Numbered from the stretch's first letter, positions 29,301 through 37,557 are shown. The stretch: DNA of 64,000 nt from Actinocorallia sp. API 0066 (GCF_020991275.1 NZ_JAJLQY010000002.1:186001-250000); one strand, 5' to 3'. Notes: generated by a model from the letters alone, not told the origin. Numbers and translations are program-made.

Positions 29301-29817
29301 GCTCGCCGCGAACGCCGAGGTGCTCGCCTACATCCTGCACAAGGGCGACGAGAAGGACCTCCCGGACGACCAGTCGCTCGACCTCGCGACCTTCGGGAAC
29401 GAGGTCTGGATCCAGGCCGCCACACCCGGCTACCTCCTGCCCGTCATAGGCGCCGACGCGCCTGACGTGGACCTGGAGACGGCCGGAGCCGCCCTGATCG
29501 ACGACGGCGTCGTGGCCTGGAAGCGCCGGAGCACCACCGCCCGTACCTACACGCTGCTCTTCGCCGCCTCCGGTGAACTCGCCTACACGGGCGGAGAGAT
29601 CTCCGGCGATATCCGCGTCATCCGGCTCGTCCCCGCGGGCCCGCTGAGCGACGCGCAGCAGGAGCGGTACCCGGAGTTGGCCGACCACCAGGCGTTCACC
29701 GTCGATCCCCGCGACGTGGACCTCCTGGCGACGGCGACGGCCGCAGGGCCGGTCGCCGTGGAACGCGACGGGGAGGGCCGCCTCCTCGCCGCCACCGGGG
29801 CCGCGCCCGCGTCCTGA
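26335..29817 (+). CDS. secreted GH13 alpha-amylase with CBM41 repeats, truncated amylopullulanase architecture
   Basis: This 1160-residue protein has a GTG start with GAGAAAGGA upstream. A signal peptide covers about residues 1-35 (cut after ASA). The GH13 catalytic barrel (about 60-620) has Asp330 in GFRIDT, Glu364 in FGEVYS and Asp434 in GNHDMG, the expected nucleophile, acid/base and stabiliser. Three CBM41-like starch-binding repeats follow (about 738-825, degenerate; 835-925; 940-1045), the last two with VHYRRPDGVYTGWG-type motifs. The C-terminus (from about 1050) looks like the pullulanase N2 domain. In related large actinomycete enzymes a pullulanase catalytic domain follows; here the gene stops. 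It should hydrolyse starch outside the cell. Confidence 0.93.
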   Translation: MAANRPRRALRAGLAAVVGASLLSPVLAGAPASAAPDDGRQRPKPARSAPSARADAEDRRLVKDAPARPSLSRENFYFAMTDRVANGDRSNDKGGLTGGPLVTGFDPTRRGFYQGGDLTGLIGKLDYIKGLGSTALWLTPMFANRPVQGTGDNVSAGYHGYWITDFTRIDPHLGTNADMKRLVKEAHRRGMKVFFDVITNHTADIIDYKEKRYSYRPKGAAPYLDASNRPFDDRDHDAKGEPRFPALTDKSFPYTPVVGPSLPKKVPAWLNDVTLYHNRGDSTFAGESGEYGDFFGLDDLFTEHPRVVQGMTDIYRTWVREAGIDGFRIDTVKHVNLEFWKRFAPDVLNYAKKQGKKDFFMFGEVYSSDVALTSKYTTEGELQSVLDFPFQEAARTFVNGGSADVLRRLYAQDDRYTDGDGNAYSLPTFLGNHDMGRIGGFLLRDNPGASDAELLRRDQFAHQLMYLTRGQPVVYYGDEQGFTGDGNDQLARTSLFASKVPEYLDDPLIGTKSTHARDNFDTRHPLYTAIRQLADLTAAHPALRDGAQIERLATGNVYAFSRIDPDENVEYVVAVNSAKTAARVKVPTFAAQAAFTGLYGATGQAVTARDGSLEVTVPPLQAVVLKARKKLAKPEAAPAVSVALPDADLSGRVEVAATVPGAGFDRVVFLAKTGRDGWKHIGVDDNRDFRVFHDVSGLKPGTKVTYKAIAVDSAGRIASAQVTGTVAAPAPAPEPGQVERDHVLVHYRSEDGSYDGLSLHASGDVAQEGPVLFAGEDSYGRFAWVRLAEGADEVTLSLRDGDDVIAEHTVTPASTGELWLRPDAQDVFTSQAEAQGYTTVHYRRPDGVYTGWGLHLWGDGLADGAATTWDAPRAPDGVDGYGAFWRVPLKDAAAPLHFIVHRGDEKDPGVDQSLVPADQPDGYVDSGEQAVHPSKAAADGVAVLHYRRPDGDYTGWGPHAWAGAATPTDWANPPAPAGTDAFGVYWEIPLAANAEVLAYILHKGDEKDLPDDQSLDLATFGNEVWIQAATPGYLLPVIGADAPDVDLETAGAALIDDGVVAWKRRSTTARTYTLLFAASGELAYTGGEISGDIRVIRLVPAGPLSDAQQERYPELADHQAFTVDPRDVDLLATATAAGPVAVERDGEGRLLAATGAAPAS

Positions 29818-29838
29818 CGCGGCCGGCCTCCCACCCCG

Positions 29839-29867
29839 GGGGCCGGGCCGTTCCTCGGCCCGGCCCC
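29839..29867. terminator. strong hairpin between the two amylase genes
   Basis: GGGGCCGGGCC at 29839-29849 and GGCCCGGCCCC at 29857-29867 form an 11-bp stem with a 7-base loop, 21 bases after the first amylase stop and 23 bases before the second start. It could terminate or attenuate transcription or protect the upstream message. Confidence 0.6.
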
Positions 29868-29890
29868 ACCACCACCCCAAGAGGAGCACC

Positions 29891-32800
29891 ATGCCTCTGT
29901 CCACCCGATCCCGGGTGCGGCCGGGCGTCGCGGTAGCCGCCGCGCTCGCCTGTGCCGCTTCCCTTGCGGCCGCGCCCCCGGCGGCCGCCGCCACCTCCGT
30001 GACCGTCTACTACCGGACCGCCTGGGCCACCACCAACATCCACTACCAGCCCGCCGGAGGCGCCTGGACGACAGTCCCCGGCGCCGCCATGGAGGTCGCC
30101 TGCGCGGGCTGGGTCAAGCGCACGATGGACCTCGGCACCGCCACGAGCCTCAAGGCCGCGTTCAACAACGGCGCGGGAGCCTGGGACAACAACGGCGGCG
30201 CGGACTACACGCTGGGCACCGGCTCCGTCACGGTGAACGGCGGCGTCATAGGGGCGGGCGACCCCTGCGGGCCCACCCAACCCGGCAACACCGCGACCGT
30301 GTACTACGCGACCGCGTGGGCCGCCCCCAGGATCCACTACCAGCCGACCGGAGGCTCCTGGACGGCTGTCCCCGGCGTCACGATGGACGCGGGCTGCGCC
30401 GGATGGTTCCGCAAGACCGTCGACATAGGCACGGCCACCGGCCTGAAGGTCGTCTTCAACAACGGTTCGGGCACGTGGGACAACAACGGCGGCGCCGACT
30501 ACGCGCTGCCGACCGGCCGCACCACCGTGCGGAACGGTGTGGTCAGCCCCGGCGCCGCCGACCCCTGCGCGCCCGACACCACGGCGCCGTCCGCGCCCTC
30601 GGGCCTGGCCGCCACCGTCACCGGGACGTCGGTCGCGCTCACCTGGAACGCCGCCACGGACGACGTGGGCGTCACCGGCTACGAGGTCATCCGGACCGGT
30701 CCTGAGGGCACCGTCCGGATCCCCGTGACGGCCACGTCCCACACCGACACGGGGCTGACCGCCGAGACGGCCTACGCCTACAGCGTCACGGCGAAGGACG
30801 CGGCGGGGAACGTCTCCGCCCCGTCCGCCTCGGTGGCGGCGACGACCGGCACCGCCCCGCAGCCGAACCGGACGAGCGTGTACTACTACACAAAAACCCG
30901 GAACTGGACGGTGGTGAACCTCCACTACCAGCCGACCGGCGGCGCGTGGACCACCGTCCCCGGCGCCAGGATGGACGGAGCGGCCTGCACCGACTGGGTG
31001 TCGCTCACCGTCACCCTGGGCGCCGCCGCGGGCCTGAGGGCGGCGTTCAACAACGGCGCGGGCGCGTGGGACAACAACGGCGGCGCCGACTACCCGCTCG
31101 GCCTCGGCCGGGTCACCGTCAGGGACGGCGTGGTCACCGCCGACGCGCCCGACCCGTGCGTCGCGCCGGAGCCCGACACGGAGGCCCCGACCGTGCCGAC
31201 GGGCCTGGAAGGGGCCGCCGACGGGGTCGCGGTCGAGCTGAGCTGGTCGCCCTCGACCGACAACGTGGGCGTCGCCGGATATGTCGTGACCCAGACCAGG
31301 GGAGGGCAGAGCACCGTCTACGAGACGGGCACCGCGCCGTCCCTGCGGATCTCGGGGCTCGACCCGGAGACCGCCTACACCTACACCGTCCGGGCCCGCG
31401 ACGCCGCCGGGAACACCTCGGCCGCGAGCGCGTCCGTGACCGTCACGACCGGTCGGGCGCTGCCCGACCCCGAGCCCGGCGAGATGCTCGGCGGCGACCC
31501 GCGCAAGGACTCCATCTACTTCGCGATGACCGCCCGCTTCATGGACGGCGACACCGCGAACAACCGGGGCGGAAGCCAGCACGTCAAGTCAGGCAACGCC
31601 GCCAACAACGACCCGATGTTCCGGGGTGACTTCAAGGGCCTCATCGACAAGCTCGACTACATCAAGGCGCTCGGGTTCTCCGCCATCTGGATCACGCCCG
31701 TCGTCCTGAACCGCTCGGACTACGACTTCCACGGCTACCACGGTTGGGACTTCTACCGGGTGGACCCCAGGCTGGAGTCGCCCGGCGCGTCCTACCAGGA
31801 CCTCATCGACGGCGCCCACGCCAAGGGCATCAAGATCTACCAGGACGTCGTCTACAACCACTCCTCGCGCTGGGGCGCCAAGGGCCTGCACGTGCCGAAG
31901 GTGTGGGGCGCCCGCGACGGCGCGTGGGACTGGTTCTACAGCGCCAGGCAGACCGGCAAGACCTACGACCCGATGGAGGAGCACCAGGGGAACGACCCGT
32001 CCCTGACGCCCGCCCAGAACGTGCTCGCCAAGGGACGTCCCTACAACGGCGACCTGTGGAGCACCGAAGCGCCCACGGGCAACGTCTGCCCGAACTACGG
32101 CCAGGCGACCGGCCAGTCCAGCCCCGAAGGGTTCCCGATCCGCCACTGCCAGTGGCCCACGCCGACCTCCAAGCTGTTCCCGGCCGACCTCTACCACCAG
32201 TGCTGGATAGGCAACTGGGAGGGCGAGGACGCGCGCAGTTGCTGGCTGCACGAGGACCTCGCCGACTTCAACACCGAGAACACGGAGGTGCAGGACTACC
32301 TCATCGACGTCTACAACAGGTACATCGAGATGGGCGTCGACGGCTTCCGGGTGGACACCGCCGTGCACATCCCGCGCGTCACCTGGAACCGCCGCTTCCT
32401 GCCCGCCCTCCAGGAGAAGCTCGTCGCCAAGTACGGGGCGGCGAAAGCCAGGGACTTCTACCTGTTCGGCGAGGTCGCCGCGTTCGTGAACGACAAGTGG
32501 AACCGGGGCTCGGTCAACCACTCGGCCCAGTTCTTCACCTGGAAGGAGCGCCGCACCTACACCGGCGACGACGTCCAGGCGGCCCTCGACCAGTTCGTCT
32601 GGGAGAACAACCAGGGCACCGGGAACCAGCCGACGTCCGACAACGCCTTCCTGAACGGGAACGGCTACCACGCTCCCGACCATTCGCAGTTCTCCGGCAT
32701 GAACATCATCGACATGCGGATGCACATGAACTTCGGGGACGCGAGCAACGCGTTCCACAACGGGATGGACTCCGACGACGCCACCAATGACGCCACGTTC

Positions 32801-33457
32801 AACGCCGTCTACGTGGACTCCCATGACTACGGGCCGAACAAGTCGAACGTCCGGTACACGGGAGGAACCGATGCGTGGGCGGAGAACATGGCGCTCATGT
32901 GGACGTTCCGTGGCATCCCGACGCTCTACTACGGGTCGGAGATCGAGTTCAAGAAGGGCGCGCCGATCGACTGCGGCCCGACCTGCCCGCTGGCCACCAC
33001 GGGCCGCGCCTACTTCGGCGACCACCTGGCCGGATCCGTGACGGCGGCGGACTTCGGGATCGCGTCCAGCGCGTCGGGGCAGGTCGCGACGACCCTCGCG
33101 CAGCCCCTCGTCCAGCACCTCCAGCGGCTCAACCGGATCCGGCGGGCGGTCCCCGCGCTCCAGATGGGCCAGTACTCGCGCCAGGGCGTCTCCGGCGATC
33201 TGGCGTTCAAACGGCGGTACACCTCCGGCGGGGTGGACAGCTTCGTGCTCGTCGCGATCTCCGGCGCCGCCACCTTCACCGGGATCCCCAACGGCACCTA
33301 CAAGGACGCCGTGACGGGTGACGTCAAGGTCGTCACGAACGGCACACTGACGGCCTCCCCGTCCGGAAAGGGCAACCTCCGCGCTTACGTCCTCGACCTT
33401 CCGGGCGCGAACGCCGCGCCGGGGCAGATCGGAGCGGCGGGCCCCTACCTGAAGTGA
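29891..33457 (+). CDS. secreted alpha-amylase with three CBM25-like and two FN3 domains
   Basis: This is a 1188-residue protein whose ATG is preceded by GAGGAG. Signal peptide is about residues 1-35. CBM25-like starch-binding modules lie at about 37-125, 134-225 and 325-425, each with VYYxT, xIHYQP and FNNGxGxWDNNGGADY. Fibronectin type III domains at about 232-320 and 430-525 act as linkers. The C-terminal GH13 domain (about 540-1188) has Asp822 in GFRVDT, Glu861 in FGEVAA and Asp979 in DSHDYG. The architecture, with all binding modules before the catalytic domain, suits attack on raw starch granules. It is probably co-regulated with the preceding amylase; a perfect hairpin follows. Confidence 0.94.
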   Translation: MPLSTRSRVRPGVAVAAALACAASLAAAPPAAAATSVTVYYRTAWATTNIHYQPAGGAWTTVPGAAMEVACAGWVKRTMDLGTATSLKAAFNNGAGAWDNNGGADYTLGTGSVTVNGGVIGAGDPCGPTQPGNTATVYYATAWAAPRIHYQPTGGSWTAVPGVTMDAGCAGWFRKTVDIGTATGLKVVFNNGSGTWDNNGGADYALPTGRTTVRNGVVSPGAADPCAPDTTAPSAPSGLAATVTGTSVALTWNAATDDVGVTGYEVIRTGPEGTVRIPVTATSHTDTGLTAETAYAYSVTAKDAAGNVSAPSASVAATTGTAPQPNRTSVYYYTKTRNWTVVNLHYQPTGGAWTTVPGARMDGAACTDWVSLTVTLGAAAGLRAAFNNGAGAWDNNGGADYPLGLGRVTVRDGVVTADAPDPCVAPEPDTEAPTVPTGLEGAADGVAVELSWSPSTDNVGVAGYVVTQTRGGQSTVYETGTAPSLRISGLDPETAYTYTVRARDAAGNTSAASASVTVTTGRALPDPEPGEMLGGDPRKDSIYFAMTARFMDGDTANNRGGSQHVKSGNAANNDPMFRGDFKGLIDKLDYIKALGFSAIWITPVVLNRSDYDFHGYHGWDFYRVDPRLESPGASYQDLIDGAHAKGIKIYQDVVYNHSSRWGAKGLHVPKVWGARDGAWDWFYSARQTGKTYDPMEEHQGNDPSLTPAQNVLAKGRPYNGDLWSTEAPTGNVCPNYGQATGQSSPEGFPIRHCQWPTPTSKLFPADLYHQCWIGNWEGEDARSCWLHEDLADFNTENTEVQDYLIDVYNRYIEMGVDGFRVDTAVHIPRVTWNRRFLPALQEKLVAKYGAAKARDFYLFGEVAAFVNDKWNRGSVNHSAQFFTWKERRTYTGDDVQAALDQFVWENNQGTGNQPTSDNAFLNGNGYHAPDHSQFSGMNIIDMRMHMNFGDASNAFHNGMDSDDATNDATFNAVYVDSHDYGPNKSNVRYTGGTDAWAENMALMWTFRGIPTLYYGSEIEFKKGAPIDCGPTCPLATTGRAYFGDHLAGSVTAADFGIASSASGQVATTLAQPLVQHLQRLNRIRRAVPALQMGQYSRQGVSGDLAFKRRYTSGGVDSFVLVAISGAATFTGIPNGTYKDAVTGDVKVVTNGTLTASPSGKGNLRAYVLDLPGANAAPGQIGAAGPYLK

Positions 33458-33470
33458 TCTCCTAAGGACG

Positions 33471-33498
33471 GCCCCGGGAGTCGCGTGACTCCCGGGGC
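33471..33498. terminator. bidirectional terminator
   Basis: A perfect 12-bp stem (GCCCCGGGAGTC at 33471-33482 and GACTCCCGGGGC at 33487-33498) with a 4-base loop lies between the convergent amylase and F420-type oxidoreductase genes. It is followed on the plus strand by TGTTCC. Confidence 0.85.
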
Positions 33499-33510
33499 TG
33501 TTCCTGGCGT

Positions 33511-34434
33511 TCAGGTGCCCGCGAGGCGGGTGACGACCTGGCGGAAGGACGGGAGGTCGTCCTCGTTGTGCAGGACGAAGTAGCTGATGCCGAGTTCCGC
33601 GCGCCAGCGGCGCAGGGCGGCGCAGATCTCGTCCAGGGAGCCCGCGAGGACCTGGGGCGTCCCGGCCTGGGCGGACGGGTTCGCGGCGCTCCACGCCTCC
33701 GGCCGGGCGTCCAGGCCGAGGCTGAGCACGGACGTGCCGAGTTCGATCTCGGGGAAGCGGGACCCGGCGGCCGCCCTGAGCGTCGCGATCTTCTCCCGGA
33801 ACCGGGCGACGCCGCTGTCGCGCAGGTCGGGGCCCGCGCCGTCCGCGCGCACCCGCATCGTCAGGTTGACGACGTCGGCCTCGCGGGCGGCCAGCGCCAG
33901 CATCTTCGGGCCGCCGCCTCCGAGCATGATGCGCGGGCCCGGTTTACGCGCCGGAAGGGGATCCTGTTCGAGGCCGGAGATCCTGTAGTGCTCGCCTTCG
34001 AAGTGCACGGGTCCGCCCCGCCACAGCGCCTTCATCACCCTGAGGGACTCGTCGAGGCGGGCCACCCGGACGCCGGGGGAGGCGAGTTCCAGCCCTGCGG
34101 CGTCGTAGTCGCGGGCCATCCATCCGGTGCCCATGCCGAGTTCGAGGCGGCCGTCGGAGAGCAGGTCGATCGTGGCGGCCTCCTTGGCCAGGACGGCCGG
34201 ATGCCGGAAGTCGTTGGCGAACACCAGCGTGCCGACGTTGAGGGTCTCGGTCGCGCAGGCGGCGGCCGTCATCGCGGCGACGGGGCCGAAGCGCGGGCCT
34301 ACGAGGTGGTCGGGGACGAGGAGGGTGCTGAACCCGTCGTCCTCCAGGCGTCTGGCCTTGTCGGCCCAGGCGCGGCCGGTGCCGGCGAGGCGCAGCACGG
34401 CGCCGAAACGGAACGGACGGTACTCGTGGGACAC
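33511..34434 (-). CDS. LLM-class F420-dependent oxidoreductase
   Basis: This 307-residue luciferase-like monooxygenase-family protein probably uses coenzyme F420. Motifs are DDGFSTLLVPDHL, the ATIDLLSDGRLELGMGTGW stretch typical of the family, and IMLGGGGPKML before the C-terminal region. It resembles the group in which such enzymes are annotated as F420-dependent oxidoreductases of unknown substrate. GTG start with GGAGGAG about eight bases upstream. It is divergent from the PhyH dioxygenase gene; the 78-base gap holds a CAAGCGCTTG palindrome that could control both directions. The substrate is unknown and is probably shared with the divergent catabolic genes. Confidence 0.88.
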   Translation of the reverse strand: MSHEYRPFRFGAVLRLAGTGRAWADKARRLEDDGFSTLLVPDHLVGPRFGPVAAMTAAACATETLNVGTLVFANDFRHPAVLAKEAATIDLLSDGRLELGMGTGWMARDYDAAGLELASPGVRVARLDESLRVMKALWRGGPVHFEGEHYRISGLEQDPLPARKPGPRIMLGGGGPKMLALAAREADVVNLTMRVRADGAGPDLRDSGVARFREKIATLRAAAGSRFPEIELGTSVLSLGLDARPEAWSAANPSAQAGTPQVLAGSLDEICAALRRWRAELGISYFVLHNEDDLPSFRQVVTRLAGT

Positions 34435-34469
34435 GGGCGGGCTCCTCCGGGGTCGGGAACGAAGTCAAA

Positions 34470-34482
34470 CCAAGCGCTTGCT
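34470..34482. promoter_or_regulatory. CCAAGCGCTTGCT operator-like motif, copy 1
   Basis: A 10-bp perfect palindrome CAAGCGCTTG (34471-34480) lies in the divergent region before the PhyH gene. The same 13 bases occur at 59441-59453 before the acyl-CoA dehydrogenase gene. TetR-family regulators of catabolic genes bind palindromes of this kind; the protein is not identified here. Confidence 0.5.
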
Positions 34483-34512
34483 TTACCATGCCGTGCGTTC
34501 GACACTTGGGCA

Positions 34513-35289
34513 ATGTCCCTCGCAGTGCGTCCGGCGACCGACGACGAGGTCGCCTTCTTCCGGGAGAACGGCTGGGTCCACCTGCCAGGACTCGTGCCCC
34601 CCGACACCGTCGCCCGGCTCCGCGCGACCGCCCTGGCGCGGCTCGCCGAGCGCGACCGGGCCCGCCGCGGCGCCGTCGACGCCGCGTTCGGCCAGTCCCG
34701 CGACATCGCCGAGACCGATCCGCTGTTCCGCGACCTCACCCTCGACCCGGCGCTCGGCGCGACCGCCGCCCGGCTCCTGCACGGGGTCGGGAGGGTCCGC
34801 GTCCAGGTGACGAACCTGCTCGTCAAGGAGCCCGAGCGCGCGGGCGGACACGGCGCCACCGTCTTCCACCAGGACTTCCCCTGGATGCCGATGGACCGCT
34901 CGGAGATGCTCACCGTGTGGCTCGCGCTCGGCGACGTCCCGGCCGAGATGGGATCGCTGCGCTTCTACACCGGTTCGCACCGGTACGGGGTGCTCGGCCG
35001 GAGTTTCGCCCGCGACGGCGACGACCAGCCGAGCCAGCACCCGTGGCTGACCGAGCTGCCTCTGTCCGATCCACTGGACCTCAAGGCGGGCGACGCCACC
35101 GTGCACCACGCTCTGACCGTCCACGGGTCGAGCGCCAACCTGCGTGACGAACCGAGGCTCTCGTTCACCGTCACCTACTTCGACGCCGACGCCCTCTACA
35201 CCGGCACGCCCTACGCGCAGACGGACGGGCTCGGCCTGGAGGTCAACCAGCCGTTCGACCACCCACGGTTCCCGGAGGCGGGCGCGTGA
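34513..35289 (+). CDS. phytanoyl-CoA dioxygenase (PhyH) family protein
   Basis: This 258-residue Fe(II)/2-oxoglutarate-dependent oxygenase is of the PhyH family. The iron-binding facial triad is visible as FHQDF (HxD) near residue 120 and the distal His in HHALTVHGSS near residue 200; the Arg in PRLSFTVTYF should bind 2-oxoglutarate. It starts at ATG 34513 and its stop overlaps the phosphotriesterase-like gene (GTGA), so dioxygenase, hydrolase and P450 genes form one operon. Members hydroxylate diverse small molecules, and many are not active on acyl-CoA, so the substrate is open. The CAAGCGCTTG palindrome 33 bases upstream suggests induction. Confidence 0.88.
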   Translation: MSLAVRPATDDEVAFFRENGWVHLPGLVPPDTVARLRATALARLAERDRARRGAVDAAFGQSRDIAETDPLFRDLTLDPALGATAARLLHGVGRVRVQVTNLLVKEPERAGGHGATVFHQDFPWMPMDRSEMLTVWLALGDVPAEMGSLRFYTGSHRYGVLGRSFARDGDDQPSQHPWLTELPLSDPLDLKAGDATVHHALTVHGSSANLRDEPRLSFTVTYFDADALYTGTPYAQTDGLGLEVNQPFDHPRFPEAGA

Positions 35290-36254
35290 CCGAGACCGTC
35301 AGGGGGCCCGTCGAGAACCTCGGGTCCGTCCTCATGCACGAGCACATCTTCGGCCTCAGCCCCGAGATCCTGTGGAACTGGCCCGACATCCCCGAAGGCT
35401 GGGACCTCGAACGGTGCGCCGCCGACGCGGCAGCCAAACTGGAGGCCGTGCGCGCGCTGGGCATCGACACCGTCGTGGACCTCACGGTGATCGGCCTGGG
35501 CAGGTTCGTCCCGGCCGTACAGAAGGTCGCGGAGCTGACCGGGGTGAACATCGTCGTCGCCACCGGCCTGTACACCTACGACGACCTGCCCGCCTACTTC
35601 GGCAACCGGGGGCCCGGCACGCTGTTCGGCGGCGAGGACAGGCTCGCCGAGTTCTTCACAAGGGACATCACCGAGGGCGTCGGAAGGACGGGCGTCAAGG
35701 CGGGCATGCTCAAGTGCGCCACAGGCAAGCAGGGCATCACGCGCGGCGTAGAGCGCGTCATCCGGGCCTGCGCGAGGGCGCACCGGGAGACGGGCGCGCC
35801 CATCACCACGCACAGCGAGTCGTCCGTGCGCAACGGCCTCGACCAGCAGAAGCTGCTGCTTGAAGAGGGCGTGGACCTGAACAACGTCGTCATCGGGCAC
35901 GCGGGCGACTCCACCGACCTGGACTACCTGCGGAGGCTCGCCGACAACGGCTCCTACCTGGGCATGGACCGCTTCGGCATCGAATTCACCTCCTTCGAGG
36001 ACAGGGTCGCCACCGTCGCCGCCCTGTGCGAGCTGGGCTACGCCGGGCGCATGGTCCTCGGGCACGACTCCTACTGCTTCAACGACAGGTTCGAGTGGGA
36101 CGTCATCGCCGAAAGGCATCCGAACTACCACCTCCGGCACATCCCGTCGGACGTGCTGCCCGCGCTGCTCGACCGCGGCGTCACCAGGGAACAGCTCGAC
36201 CTCATGCTCATCGACAACCCGCGGCGGGTGCTCACGCCCGTCGCTCCCTACTGA
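35286..36254 (+). CDS. phosphotriesterase-family metal-dependent hydrolase
   Basis: This 322-residue amidohydrolase-superfamily enzyme of the phosphotriesterase/lactonase branch has HEHIF (two metal ligands) near the N-terminus, the bridging Lys in GMLKCAT, His in ITTHSES, His in IGHAGD and Asp in LGHDSY. A binuclear metal site is therefore complete. Such enzymes are usually lactonases or phosphotriesterases. GTG start overlapping the PhyH stop; the P450 gene follows after 11 bases. Within this operon a lactone or ester produced by oxygenation is a plausible substrate, but nothing in the sequence fixes it. Confidence 0.88.
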   Translation: MTETVRGPVENLGSVLMHEHIFGLSPEILWNWPDIPEGWDLERCAADAAAKLEAVRALGIDTVVDLTVIGLGRFVPAVQKVAELTGVNIVVATGLYTYDDLPAYFGNRGPGTLFGGEDRLAEFFTRDITEGVGRTGVKAGMLKCATGKQGITRGVERVIRACARAHRETGAPITTHSESSVRNGLDQQKLLLEEGVDLNNVVIGHAGDSTDLDYLRRLADNGSYLGMDRFGIEFTSFEDRVATVAALCELGYAGRMVLGHDSYCFNDRFEWDVIAERHPNYHLRHIPSDVLPALLDRGVTREQLDLMLIDNPRRVLTPVAPY

Positions 36255-36265
36255 GGGAGCCCGCC

Positions 36266-37510
36266 ATGTCCCCCCACCCCCTCGCCGCGGCCGAGGAGGC
36301 CGCCGACTTCGACGTCACGGCCGCCTGGCACGTCGCCGACCCGTATCCGTTCCTGCGCCGCCTCAGACGCGAGCAGCCGGTGTTCTGGAGCGAGCACCTG
36401 CGGATGTGGGTGCTCACCCGCTACGAGGACGTGCGCGCCGCCTACCGCGACCACGGCACGTTCTCGTCCGCCGGGTCCCTCACCATCTCCCGGACGCTCA
36501 CCGACGACGTGCGGAGGGCGCTCGGCGAGCACGAGTCGTTCCTGGACAACTTCGCCGCCAACGTGGACCCGCCCCAGCACACCCGGATGCGGCGGGCCAT
36601 CTCCCGCGCGTTCACGCCCAGGGCCGTCGCGCGCCTGGGCGAGGCGTTCCGGGCCCAGGTGGACGGCGTCCTCGACGAGGTGATCCCGCGCGGCGGCACC
36701 GACCTCGTCCAGACGATCGCGCACCTGCCGTCGGCCCACCTGGCCGCGCTCTTCATCGGGGTGCCTCCCGAGGACGAGGAGAACGTCAAGCACTGGGTGA
36801 CGTCGTGGTTCCAGCTCTTCCTTTCGCCGCAGACCCCCGACCGGCAGAAGCAACTGGCCGGAGACTTCCTCAAGTACCTCGATTACATCGACGGCCTCGT
36901 GACGGAACGACGCGAGCGGCCCCGTGACGACTTCGCGTCCTTGATGGCCGGTCTTATCCCCGACGAGCTGTCGCACCGGGAGGTCGTGGAGACGATCAGC
37001 GCCCTCCTGCTCGGAGGCAACGACACCGTCCCGAACGCCCTGGGCAACGCCGTCCTGCGGCTCATGAGGGAACGGCACGTATGGGAGGAGATCAAGGCGG
37101 ACCCCTCCCTCATCCCCGGCATGATCGAGGAGTCCTTCCGGATCGACGGAGCCAGCCTGGGCAGCTTCCGGATACCGACCCGGCCCGTGGAGCTGCACGG
37201 GGTGACGATCCCGGCGGGCGTGGAGGTGCTCATCAGCACCGACTCGGCGGCTCACGACGAGACCGTGTTCCCCGACCCCGAGCGGTTCGACATCCGGCGT
37301 CCCAACGCGCGCGACCACCTGGTGTTCGGGTACGGCGTCCACCACTGCGTCGGCGCGGCGCTCAGCAGGCTCAAGATGGAGATCGCGTTCCAGCAGCTGA
37401 CGTCCCGCATCCCGTCCCTGCGGCTGGTGGAGGGCACCCCGGTGGAGTACCGGCGCAGCCTGGTCGGCAGGGGCCTCAGCGCCCTCCAGGTGGAGTGGGA
37501 CGAGCGGTGA
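36266..37510 (+). CDS. cytochrome P450
   Basis: This is a 414-residue soluble bacterial P450. The haem-binding loop FGYGVHHCVG contains Cys361. The I-helix LLLGGNDTVPN has the oxygen-activating Asp-Thr pair, and the ExxR motif is EESFR. ATG start at 36266 with GAGGGAG upstream. It is the third gene of the PhyH operon. No ferredoxin or ferredoxin reductase gene is adjacent, so electron partners must come from elsewhere. The stop overlaps the start of a truncated SDR gene (GTGA). The substrate is probably the same small molecule handled by the neighbouring oxygenase and hydrolase. Confidence 0.93.
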   Translation: MSPHPLAAAEEAADFDVTAAWHVADPYPFLRRLRREQPVFWSEHLRMWVLTRYEDVRAAYRDHGTFSSAGSLTISRTLTDDVRRALGEHESFLDNFAANVDPPQHTRMRRAISRAFTPRAVARLGEAFRAQVDGVLDEVIPRGGTDLVQTIAHLPSAHLAALFIGVPPEDEENVKHWVTSWFQLFLSPQTPDRQKQLAGDFLKYLDYIDGLVTERRERPRDDFASLMAGLIPDELSHREVVETISALLLGGNDTVPNALGNAVLRLMRERHVWEEIKADPSLIPGMIEESFRIDGASLGSFRIPTRPVELHGVTIPAGVEVLISTDSAAHDETVFPDPERFDIRRPNARDHLVFGYGVHHCVGAALSRLKMEIAFQQLTSRIPSLRLVEGTPVEYRRSLVGRGLSALQVEWDER

Positions 37511-37557
37511 GGTTCACCGGCAGGGTCGCCGTCGTCACGGGCGGCGAGAGGGTGTGA
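37507..37557 (+). pseudogene. remnant of a short-chain dehydrogenase/reductase gene (16 codons)
   Basis: The GTG overlaps the P450 stop and opens a frame reading (V/M)RFTGRVAVVTGGERV before a TGA. This is the canonical first beta strand and start of the TGxxxGxG cofactor loop of an SDR; the remaining roughly 230 residues are missing. The coupling to the P450 gene suggests it was once a full operon member lost by a deletion with its endpoint near 37550. Confidence 0.7.

Noticed and set aside
26260-29994. 1244-codon minus-strand open frame opposite the first amylase
   Set aside because: The translation is a low-complexity Val/Gly/Arg string without domains, while the plus strand encodes a complete GH13 enzyme. 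It is a shadow caused by high GC third positions. The same applies to 29696-31582 and 31589-33694 on the minus strand.
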